From Spirochaetota bacterium (GTDB lineage: Bacteria > Spirochaetota > Spirochaetia > DSM-27196 > PWMO01): a stretch of 18,945 nt of DNA. Location: NCBI GenBank assembly GCA_009908925.1, contig JAAAOH010000060.1:1-18945 (forward strand), written 5' to 3'. Position 1 is the first letter of the stretch. The number at the start of each line of letters is the position of its first letter. The translations under genes and the position numbers were made by a program. The notes under the pieces were generated by a model that searched no databases, was not told the origin of the DNA, and saw only the letters and a list, made by a program, of their open reading frames with translations. This document shows, piece by piece, positions 1 through 6,589 of the stretch.

Positions 1-17
1 AGAGGAACATGTTTCAT
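1..17 (-). CDS. Start of an unidentified gene leaving the window (partial)
   Basis: Only the first five codons and part of a sixth are inside the window (Met-Lys-His-Val-Pro). The reason to call a gene is the initiation signal. On the minus strand a strong Shine-Dalgarno GGAGG (positions 30-26) lies eight bases before ATG at 17, and a plausible promoter lies upstream at 51-80. An in-frame ATG at 32 is an alternative start but would itself contain the ribosome binding site, so 17 is preferred. The product cannot be identified. The gene is divergent from the oxidoreductase at 166-1086. Confidence 0.5.
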
Positions 18-50
18 GGTGCGCTCCTCCATATGAGTTTTTCTATCAAC

Positions 51-80
51 AATATACTCATAGCAGGGCCGCTTGCACAA
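51..80 (-). promoter_or_regulatory. Sigma70-like promoter for the left-edge minus-strand gene
   Basis: Reading the minus strand, TTGTGC (80-75) and TATATT (56-51) are separated by 18 bases. The predicted transcript start would give a leader of about 30 bases before the GGAGG ribosome binding site and ATG at 17. The -35 hexamer overlaps that of the plus-strand promoter at 73-102. Called by eye from consensus match only. Confidence 0.45.
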
Positions 81-102
81 ATCGGATTTCATCACCTATA
101 GT
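73..102 (+). promoter_or_regulatory. Sigma70-like promoter for the oxidoreductase at 166
   Basis: TTGCAC (73-78) and TATAGT (97-102) are 18 bases apart. Transcription would begin near 109. This argues against the upstream TTG (73) as a start codon for the neighbouring gene and leaves about 57 bases of leader before ATG 166. Its -35 overlaps the opposing -35 within the symmetrical octamer TTGCACAA (73-80). Confidence 0.45.
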
Positions 103-165
103 CACGCAAGCCATATGTTTTCCCGCAAGACGCGAAAGGCTCCGCCGGTTGTCGATGAACAACAG

Positions 166-1086
166 ATGGAAGCCGTGACGATCCGGCGATTCGGAGATGC
201 CGGGGTCCTGGAGTTTATCAAGATCGACCAGCCCGAGCCTCGTCTTCACGATGTGGTAGTGCGGGTGCGGGCCATCGGCATCAGTCCGCTCGATTGGAAG
301 ACACGGGAAGGCGTCGGGCTGTGGAGCGGAGACCGAGCGCTTCCGGGAATCCCGGGCTGGGACGTCTCGGGGACGGTCGTCGCCTGCGGCCGGCGCGTCG
401 GTGAGTTCGAGGTGGGTGACGAGGTCTTCGGGCTCGCCGACTTTCCGACGGGGGGCGCGTGCGCGGAGTTTGTGCGAATCCCCATGGATCAGGTGGTGAA
501 AAAACCGGACTCCGTCGATCACGCCCACGCCGCCGCGGCGCCGGTTGGAGGCCTCGCCGCCTATCAGGCACTCTTCGATCTCGGACGTGTCGGCGAAGGA
601 CGGCGCGTGCTCGTGCACGGCGCGGCAGGCGGAGTTGGTCACATTGCCGTGCAACTGGCAAAGGCTGCGGGTGCGGAAGTGGTCGGCACCGCGTCGCAGC
701 GCAACCTGGAGTTCATCCGTTCGCTGGGAGCAGACGAGGCCATCGACTACGCCGCCGCACACTTCGAGCGCGCAACACGGGCGGTGGATGTGGTCGTCGA
801 TACCGTCGGCGGCGAGGTCACACAGCGATCCCTCGATGTTCTCGCCAGACACGGGATCGTGATCTCCTTCGACGGCGTGTCCACCCCCGCGGGAATCGGC
901 GCCCACCGCGTTCGCACGCTTCATCTGCGCCCCGACCAGTATCAGCTTCAGCGGATTGCCGGTCACCTCGCCGAGGGCTCGCTGCGCACGAGCATCACCA
1001 CCGTTCCGGGGCTGCACGGCATCCCTGATGCGCACCGCATAAGCGAAACCGGGCACGTGCGCGGGCGGGTGGTGATTACGCTGTAG
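166..1086 (+). CDS. Zinc-independent medium-chain NADPH:quinone-type oxidoreductase
   Basis: This encodes a 306-residue protein of the zinc-free quinone oxidoreductase branch of the medium-chain dehydrogenase/reductase superfamily, expected to transfer hydride from NAD(P)H to a quinone or enone in the cytoplasm. The N-terminal GroES-like fold opens in the family style (EAVTIRRFG) and has the GISPLDWK stretch. The nucleotide-binding Rossmann motif is HGAAGGVGHIAVQLA around residues 151-165. The family C-terminal pattern AH...GHVRGRVVI is present. No cluster of structural-zinc cysteines is seen. I chose ATG 166 because it aligns with the family N-terminus and follows a candidate promoter; ATG 115 and TTG 73 are in frame but add an unfamiliar basic segment. 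It converges on the serine palmitoyltransferase-like gene with only 33 bases between stops. The substrate is not deducible. Confidence 0.85.
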   Translation: MEAVTIRRFGDAGVLEFIKIDQPEPRLHDVVVRVRAIGISPLDWKTREGVGLWSGDRALPGIPGWDVSGTVVACGRRVGEFEVGDEVFGLADFPTGGACAEFVRIPMDQVVKKPDSVDHAHAAAAPVGGLAAYQALFDLGRVGEGRRVLVHGAAGGVGHIAVQLAKAAGAEVVGTASQRNLEFIRSLGADEAIDYAAAHFERATRAVDVVVDTVGGEVTQRSLDVLARHGIVISFDGVSTPAGIGAHRVRTLHLRPDQYQLQRIAGHLAEGSLRTSITTVPGLHGIPDAHRISETGHVRGRVVITL

Positions 1087-1119
1087 GGGGCGACGCAGGG
1101 AACGCGGGCGCCGCAGCCG

Positions 1120-2352
1120 CTAAATGATGCCGAGCTTCCGCCCGCCCTCTTCGGCGACCTCGAGAATCCGGTCGAGGTCCGCATCATCATGGATGGCCAT
1201 GTAGGAGGTGCGGATGAGGGACCGATTCGGCGGCACAGCCGGGCTTATCACCGGATTCACGTAGACACCCCTCTCGTAGAAGTACTGCCACAACGCGAAC
1301 GTCTTCTCGTTGTTTCCGATGATGAGCGGTATGACGGCCGTCTCGGATGTGCCCACGTCATAGCCGATGCGGGAGAACCCGTCGAGCATCTTGGTGGCGA
1401 TCTGCTGCAGGCGCGTGACACGCTCGGGCTCTTCCTCGATGATCTCGAGGGACTTCATGACCGCCGCAATGTTTGCCGGAGGCATGCTCGCGCTGAAGAT
1501 GAGCGAGCGGGCGAAGTGCTGGATGTAGTCCACGACTTCGTGAGTGCCGGCGACGAAGCCGCCGATGGAGCCGAATGACTTGGAGAAGGTGCACATGACG
1601 ACCTCGGCGAGGTCGGTGTCGTGGTAATGCTCGAGGGAGCCGCGGCCCGTTTCCCCGACGACGCCGATGGAGTGGGCCTCATCGAGGTAGATCCGCGCGC
1701 CGTAGCGGTCGGCAAGCTCACGAAGTGACGGCAGCTTCGCGATATCGCCCTCCATACTGAATACTCCGTCGGTGACGATGAGCTTGGGCTCGTCGGTGGG
1801 AATGCCTGCGAGCACCTCCTCGAGCTGTTCCATGTTGTTGTGCTTGTAGCGATGCACGCCCACGCGGTGGTTCATCCCCTGAGTGAGGAATATGCCGTCC
1901 ATGATGGATGCATGGTTTAGCTTATCGGTGATGACGTGTTCGCCGCGGCCGACGAGCGCGGAGATCGCCCCCAGGTTCGTCTGATAGCCGGTGGTGAAAC
2001 ACAGCGCCGACTCTTTTCCGACGAAACCTGCGAGACGCTCTTCGAGCTCTTCGTGGATGTTCAGCGTGCCGTTCATGAACCGCGAGCCGGAGCAGCTCGC
2101 GCCGTAGCCGTCAATCGCCGCCTGCGCCGCTTGCCGTACACGAGGATCGAGGGAGAGACCGAGGTAGTTATTGGAGCCTGCCATGATGAGCTCTCGCCCT
2201 TCGGCAACGACTCGTCCGCCGCGGTACTCCTCTATCGGCCTGAAGTAGGGGTATATCCCGTGTTCCCGGGCGTCCGCGGCCTCGCGGAAGTCGTAGCACT
2301 TCTGGAAAATATCTGCCTGAGTCCCGGTCTGTTCCTGCTTTGCAGTGCTCAT
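1120..2352 (-). CDS. spt: Serine palmitoyltransferase-type alpha-oxoamine synthase (PLP)
   Basis: This is a 410-residue fold-type I PLP enzyme of the alpha-oxoamine synthase family, which condenses an acyl-CoA or acyl-ACP with an amino acid and releases CO2. Seen in sequence: the glycine-rich N-terminal SNNYLGL, the PLP-stacking histidine in LNHASI (H147), DEAHSIGVVG (residues 224-233) and the Schiff-base lysine in TFSKS (K258). The amino-terminal GIYPYFRPIE and the stretches SGSRFMNGT and SLIFSASMPPA resemble bacterial serine palmitoyltransferases as I know them, more than BioF or glycine C-acetyltransferase. The likely role is therefore the first step of sphingolipid synthesis (serine + palmitoyl-CoA to 3-ketosphinganine). 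The ATG at 2352 follows GAGAGGA by about seven bases. No other sphingolipid gene lies nearby. Paralogues (KBL, BioF, HemA) remain possible but less likely. Confidence 0.75.
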   Translation of the reverse strand: MSTAKQEQTGTQADIFQKCYDFREAADAREHGIYPYFRPIEEYRGGRVVAEGRELIMAGSNNYLGLSLDPRVRQAAQAAIDGYGASCSGSRFMNGTLNIHEELEERLAGFVGKESALCFTTGYQTNLGAISALVGRGEHVITDKLNHASIMDGIFLTQGMNHRVGVHRYKHNNMEQLEEVLAGIPTDEPKLIVTDGVFSMEGDIAKLPSLRELADRYGARIYLDEAHSIGVVGETGRGSLEHYHDTDLAEVVMCTFSKSFGSIGGFVAGTHEVVDYIQHFARSLIFSASMPPANIAAVMKSLEIIEEEPERVTRLQQIATKMLDGFSRIGYDVGTSETAVIPLIIGNNEKTFALWQYFYERGVYVNPVISPAVPPNRSLIRTSYMAIHDDADLDRILEVAEEGGRKLGII

Positions 2353-2389
2353 GTTGTTCCTCTCTTCATCAAGCGTGCCGTGTTATTAA

Positions 2390-2418
2390 AGCATACTATG
2401 CCGAAGCGCTACTGTGAA
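2390..2418 (-). promoter_or_regulatory. Promoter of the serine palmitoyltransferase-type gene
   Basis: Minus strand TTCACA (2418-2413, five of six consensus) and TATGCT (2395-2390) are spaced 17 bases apart, in a locally AT-richer stretch. The predicted start near 2383 leaves a leader of about 30 bases that carries the GAGAGGA ribosome binding site ahead of ATG 2352. Confidence 0.5.
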
Positions 2419-2544
2419 ACCGTATTACAGTTTCGGTGGTTGTGCAACGAAGCTTCTGTAGCCGGTTCGGGTTATTAGCCGGTAGCGATTCGTCTTACTA
2501 CATTAGAATGGACGTATACATCCGATTCATAAGCAGAGGTTCCC

Positions 2545-4113
2545 ATGAAGATCATAAGAAAGTTTGCACTTGTTTCCATGATACTCGTGGCCGTGCTTGT
2601 TTCCTGCGGGAGCGGCACGGCGGAGACACCGGCAGAGGCTGAGCCGGTCGCCGGCGGGGGGGAGAGCTCGCAGCAGGCGGTGCCCGAGAGCGGCGGTACC
2701 GGGTCGGGTGGCGCTCAGAGCGCGCTCGAGAGCGAGTCTGACACGGCCACATCGTCGAGCGATGCGGCTCGTCGGCAGGCGCTGAGTTTCCAGGATGCCT
2801 TTCGCGATGTCGCTCGGGAAGTGGCTCCGGAGGTCGTGGAGGTAAATGTCGTCAACGTGGTAGACGTCGAGCAGCAGTCCCCGTTCGACTTTTTCTTCGG
2901 CCCCGACGGCGACGATGGGGAAGACGGTGAGGGCCGCCAGTACCGCAGGCAGGGGCTCGGTTCCGGCGTTATCGTTCGGCGAGACGGGCAGACCACCTAC
3001 GCGGTGACCAACGCCCACGTCGTGTCCGAGGTTGATGAGGTGAGCGTAGTTCTCAACGATGACCGGGAGTTCGACGCGGAAATCGTGGGCACCGACAGGC
3101 GACTCGATATTGCACTTCTTTCTTTCGAGGCACCGGGCAACGTTCCGGTTGCCACGTTTGGCAATTCCAACGACCTGCAGGTCGGCGACTGGGTGGTTGC
3201 CGTGGGGAATCCACTGGGATTCCAGTCGACAGTCACCGCCGGTATCGTGAGCGCGCTCGGACGATCGGCGCCGCAGCAGGGTCGCGCAGTCTCCAACATT
3301 ACCGACTTCATCCAGACGGATGCCGCAATCAATCCCGGTAACTCCGGCGGAGCGCTGGCCAATCTCAACGGTGAGATCATCGGCATAAACACCTGGATTG
3401 CCTCCCGCTCCGGCGGCAGTGTCGGCATCGGTTTCGCCATCCCGTCGAATAACGTGGAGAAGGCCGTAAATGATTTCATCGAGGAGGGCCAGGTCGTCTA
3501 CGGGTGGCTCGGTGTCTCCATCGGCGACGCGAACCCGCAACTCTATCCGAACATTCGGGAGGATATGGGACTCGGCGATACCAGCGGCGCTATGGTGTTC
3601 AATGTGTACTCCGGCTCGCCCGCCGATAACGACGGCATTCTTCCAGGGGACTTCATAACCTCGGCAAACGGCGAGAACGTAGAGAACGCCAATCAGCTTA
3701 CGCGCATCGTCGGTAATCTGAGCCCTGGCGAGTCCATCGATTTCGGCCTCGTGCGCTACGGCAGTCCCCGCCGTGTGAACGTCGACATCACCCAACGGCG
3801 GCCGGAGAGTGAGCTTCAGCAGCAGCTCAGCCGCGTATGGCCCGGGATGTACGTACTCAACATCACTGATGAGCTTCGCGAGCGCCTTGACATCGGTCGG
3901 CGTCGCCGCGGCGTCATCGTGCGCGCTGCAGTGGAGGGGTCGCCGGCTGCGCAGTCGGGGATTCGCCAGGGAGACCTCATCACCGAGGTGAACGGCCGGA
4001 GCGTGGAGAGCATGCAGGACTTCTACCGCGAGCTGAATGAGCGAGGTGACCGCGGGGACGACCTGACAATCCTACGCCGGGGTGAGACCGTGGAGCGGCG
4101 CATTACCCCGTAG
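2545..4113 (+). CDS. htrA: Lipid-anchored HtrA/DegP-family serine protease with two PDZ domains
   Basis: A 522-residue periplasmic or envelope quality-control protease. The N-terminus is a lipoprotein signal (KIIRK, hydrophobic core, LVSC) with acylated Cys21, followed by about 55 residues of Ser/Gly/Glu-rich linker. The trypsin-like domain (about 85-295) has the full triad: His158 in AVTNAHVV, Asp188 in RRLDIALL, Ser267 in NPGNSGGAL. A PFDFFFGPDGDDGEDG stretch corresponds to the regulatory LA loop region. PDZ1 spans about 305-410 and PDZ2 about 430-520, the DegP/DegQ layout. It would degrade misfolded envelope proteins. ATG 2545 has AGAGG five bases upstream. The 192-base upstream gap holds the divergent promoter at 2390-2418 and a possible -10 TAGAAT at 2504-2509, without a convincing -35. 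Most HtrA proteins use a cleaved signal or membrane helix, so lipid anchoring is a variation. Confidence 0.93.
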   Translation: MKIIRKFALVSMILVAVLVSCGSGTAETPAEAEPVAGGGESSQQAVPESGGTGSGGAQSALESESDTATSSSDAARRQALSFQDAFRDVAREVAPEVVEVNVVNVVDVEQQSPFDFFFGPDGDDGEDGEGRQYRRQGLGSGVIVRRDGQTTYAVTNAHVVSEVDEVSVVLNDDREFDAEIVGTDRRLDIALLSFEAPGNVPVATFGNSNDLQVGDWVVAVGNPLGFQSTVTAGIVSALGRSAPQQGRAVSNITDFIQTDAAINPGNSGGALANLNGEIIGINTWIASRSGGSVGIGFAIPSNNVEKAVNDFIEEGQVVYGWLGVSIGDANPQLYPNIREDMGLGDTSGAMVFNVYSGSPADNDGILPGDFITSANGENVENANQLTRIVGNLSPGESIDFGLVRYGSPRRVNVDITQRRPESELQQQLSRVWPGMYVLNITDELRERLDIGRRRRGVIVRAAVEGSPAAQSGIRQGDLITEVNGRSVESMQDFYRELNERGDRGDDLTILRRGETVERRITP

Positions 4114-4151
4114 CGGTCGATAGCTGCCTGCGGCCGGCCGCTGCGCACGGC

Positions 4152-4185
4152 CGGTAGCAGCGCGCGGTCGGTAGCAGCGCGCGGC
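4152..4185 (+). repeat. 17-base tandem repeat, two copies
   Basis: The unit CGGTAGCAGCGCGCGGT (4152-4168) is repeated immediately at 4169-4185 with one difference at the last base. It lies between htrA and the EIIA-cyclase gene and is preceded by a 12-base perfect palindrome GCGGCCGGCCGC (4130-4141). No AT-rich -10 element is visible in this gap. The repeats could be a regulatory or mRNA structural element, or simple slippage in GC-rich DNA. Confidence 0.6.
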
Positions 4186-4206
4186 AATTTGCGACATCAT
4201 GCCGTC

Positions 4207-5529
4207 ATGACGATTTCAGAAGTCCTCACGGCTGACCGTGTTGTGTTTCTCTCCTCCCGGGAGCGGAATGATGCTGTAGACGAGCTGGTGCGGTCGGTGT
4301 GCAATAGCCTTCCCGGGCTCGATCTCGAGTCGATCCGACAGCGGGTATTTGAGCGGGAAGACTCCATAAGCTCACGCATGAGTGAGGGGATCGCGATGCC
4401 CCATGCCATCATCGACTCGATGGCCGCTACCGTCGCGGCGGTGGGGTTGAGTCGCGACGGGGTTGCATGGGACACCAACCGCGAAGAACCGGTGCACCTC
4501 GTCGTGCTTCTCGTCGGCAGTCGGGATCAGCATCTCGACGTGCTGCGGGAGTTTGCCGCGCGCCTGCGCGACCCCGTGCTCTATGAGCGCCTCATCGGGG
4601 CGACCGAGGCCCCGGAAGTCTACGACCTGCTCACCCATCCGGTCAGCCGTCCGAAAGCAGGGGCCGTCTACGAGAATCAGGAGCTCTCTCGCCTGACCTT
4701 TGCGCACGGCCTGCATATGGCGCGACAGTTCAACCGTTCCCGGGTAGTCGTCCACGCCGACGCGATTCCCGATGCCGACTACGTCTATGAAATAGCGGCG
4801 GGCAGCGGGGCACTGGTGGTCTCCGGAACCCAGAACAAGTTTTCTCCCGCACACGAGAAGGACATGAACATCGTGGAGATCCCCTTCCGGGGGCTCCGCC
4901 GTTCGACGCAGGTGCATTTTGCGCTCCTGTTCCTGCTTTCCCAGCGGCACATCGAGCGTGACGACCTGGTGGTCAACGTCTTCGGTCGTCCGGATTCCGG
5001 CTTCCTCGATTCCATCAGGCTGACGCACGTCAGGAGCGAGTTCGATCTTCCCATCAGTTTCGAGGAGGATCAGCTCGGGCGGCAGGTGGACCGTCACGTG
5101 CTCACCCGCGTACTGCAGCTCGCCGGAGATCTCGCGGTCGAGGGCCGCGAGGGAAAGCCCGTGGGTGCGCTCTTCGTGGTGGGGGACTACGAGCGGGTGC
5201 GCGAGCAGAGCCAGCAGCTCATCATAAACCCCTTTGCCGGGATTGCAGAGGAGGACCGTAACATCCTCGACCCCAGTCTCGAGGAGACGATGAAGGAGTT
5301 CGCCAAGATCGACGGCGCCTTTCTCATCCGTGGCGACGGGGTCATCATGTCCGCGGGTGCCTTTCTCACCGGCAGGCCGCCGAGCGAGGAGATGCAGTCG
5401 GGTCTCGGCGCCCGGCACGCGGCAGCCCTCGCCATTACGGCCCGAACCGGCGCTCTGTCGGTAGTGATATCCGAATCCACCCGCCGCATCAGCGTCTTTC
5501 ATGCCGGGCGCCGCATCATTCTGACCTGA
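4207..5529 (+). CDS. PTS EIIA - PK_C-like - diadenylate cyclase (DAC) fusion
   Basis: A 440-residue cytoplasmic three-part protein. Residues about 1-145 form a PTS EIIA domain of the fructose/mannitol type; GIAMPHA holds the phospho-acceptor His66, as in GIAIPH of that family. Residues about 155-285 resemble the pyruvate-kinase C-terminal alpha/beta fold (a Rossmann-like repeat ending DDLVVNVFG...LDSIRL), which I recall preceding the cyclase domain in archaeal c-di-AMP synthases. Residues about 290-440 match the DAC (DisA_N) domain: GALFVVGD, the active-site DGA (369-371) in KIDGAFLI, then GARHAAA (RH at 403-404), followed by TGALSVVISESTRRIS. The expected reaction is 2 ATP to c-di-AMP. RHA replaces the usual RHR. 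ATG 4207 aligns with EIIA starts; TTG 4189 is an alternative. It is 93 bases after htrA and 41 bases before rarD, same strand. Domain calls are confident; catalysis and phospho-control are inferred. Confidence 0.85.
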   Translation: MTISEVLTADRVVFLSSRERNDAVDELVRSVCNSLPGLDLESIRQRVFEREDSISSRMSEGIAMPHAIIDSMAATVAAVGLSRDGVAWDTNREEPVHLVVLLVGSRDQHLDVLREFAARLRDPVLYERLIGATEAPEVYDLLTHPVSRPKAGAVYENQELSRLTFAHGLHMARQFNRSRVVVHADAIPDADYVYEIAAGSGALVVSGTQNKFSPAHEKDMNIVEIPFRGLRRSTQVHFALLFLLSQRHIERDDLVVNVFGRPDSGFLDSIRLTHVRSEFDLPISFEEDQLGRQVDRHVLTRVLQLAGDLAVEGREGKPVGALFVVGDYERVREQSQQLIINPFAGIAEEDRNILDPSLEETMKEFAKIDGAFLIRGDGVIMSAGAFLTGRPPSEEMQSGLGARHAAALAITARTGALSVVISESTRRISVFHAGRRIILT

Positions 5530-5570
5530 ACCGGCTGACGCGCGGGCGGCCATCGGGTAGGATACGGCAC

Positions 5571-6578
5571 ATGGGTACGGACTCCGAAGCCTCGAAGCGC
5601 CTTCTCGTGGGCAGCCTCTATACATTTGCCGCATTCGTCACCTGGGGGCTCCTTCCGCTCTACTGGAAGCTCCTCGGCGGTGTCACCGCGCCGATCATCC
5701 TCGCACATCGCATCATCTGGTCCTGCATATTCGTGAGTGGTCTGCTTGTCTCAATGGGCCGATTCCACCCGCTCGTCTTTCTTGCAGACCGCCGCCGCCG
5801 GCAGGTGGTGCTCGCAACGAGTGTGCTGATCGGGGTGAACTGGTTCGCCTACATCTGGGCCGTGACCACCGAACAACTCGTCGAGGCGAGCATGGGCTAT
5901 TACATCAACCCGCTCTTCAGTGTGTTTCTCGGGATGGTGGTGCTCAAAGAGCGGCTGACCCGCCTCGAGGCCGTTGCGCTGGTCTTCGCCACGATCGGTG
6001 TGGCCAATATCGCGCTGCGTTACGGCCGGATCCCCTGGATTGCGATCCTCCTCACCGTCACCTTCGGGTTCTACGGGCTTCTCAAGAAGCTTGTCTCGGT
6101 GGACTCCCTCACCGCGCTCTCCCTCGAGACCGCGATCCTCGGGCCCGTGGCCGCGGGGTTTCTCGTGGCGGCCGCGCTCGTTCCGGGGCTTGCGGATTTC
6201 GGCGGGGCGGCGTCGGCCGCAGGCCCGGCCGCGGCGGGGACGGAGGTTGCCACCTCAGCGGGGGCGCCGGCGCTCGCCTTCGGTGGCGGTGGTGCCGGCA
6301 CCGTGGCGCTCCTGGTCTTCGGCGGGGTGGTCACCGCGATGCCCCTCTACTGGTTCGCACAGGGTGCGCAGCGGATCCCGCTCTCGCAGGTGGGATTCAT
6401 GCAGTACATCGCGCCGTCGCTCATGCTGCTCATCGGCGTGTTCCTCTTCGGAGAGGCCTTTACGGCGGTGCACGCGGTTAGTTTCGGCTGCATTTGGATC
6501 GGCCTCGCCCTGTATTCGATCTCCAGGGCGATGGATTACAACCGTCGGCGCGTTGCAGGTCACGGCGTTTCCGGGTAG
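5571..6578 (+). CDS. rarD: RarD, EamA/DMT-family permease
   Basis: A 335-residue inner-membrane protein of the drug/metabolite transporter superfamily with about ten predicted helices in two EamA halves. The N-terminal stretch FVTWGLLPLYWK, LAHRIIWS, GVNWFAYIWAV, GYYINPLFSV, LKERLTRLE and the C-terminal QVGFMQYIAPSLMLLIGVFLFGE are hallmarks of RarD as I know it. The transported substrate is not established; the historical name (chloramphenicol-sensitive protein) is not evidence of drug export. Residues 208-245 form an Ala/Gly-rich segment between transmembrane segments that makes the protein about 35 residues longer than the usual size near 300. ATG 5571 has TAGGA about ten bases upstream. 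It lies 41 bases after the cyclase gene and 11 bases before the dehydrogenase gene, so co-transcription is likely. Confidence 0.88.
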   Translation: MGTDSEASKRLLVGSLYTFAAFVTWGLLPLYWKLLGGVTAPIILAHRIIWSCIFVSGLLVSMGRFHPLVFLADRRRRQVVLATSVLIGVNWFAYIWAVTTEQLVEASMGYYINPLFSVFLGMVVLKERLTRLEAVALVFATIGVANIALRYGRIPWIAILLTVTFGFYGLLKKLVSVDSLTALSLETAILGPVAAGFLVAAALVPGLADFGGAASAAGPAAAGTEVATSAGAPALAFGGGGAGTVALLVFGGVVTAMPLYWFAQGAQRIPLSQVGFMQYIAPSLMLLIGVFLFGEAFTAVHAVSFGCIWIGLALYSISRAMDYNRRRVAGHGVSG

Positions 6579-6589
6579 GCTCTGGGGCC

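Noticed and set aside
58..1056. 332-codon open frame on the minus strand
   Set aside because: Antisense to the quinone oxidoreductase; it would also run through the divergent promoter region.
1087..1119. Possible terminator between convergent genes
   Set aside because: Only a very short GC palindrome and no T-tract are visible, so it is not called.
2527..3795. 422-codon open frame on the minus strand
   Set aside because: Antisense to htrA, which has its full catalytic triad; the composition is that of a shadow frame.
4372..5634. 420-codon open frame on the minus strand
   Set aside because: Antisense to the EIIA-cyclase fusion and the start of rarD; no recognisable domain and no ribosome binding site.
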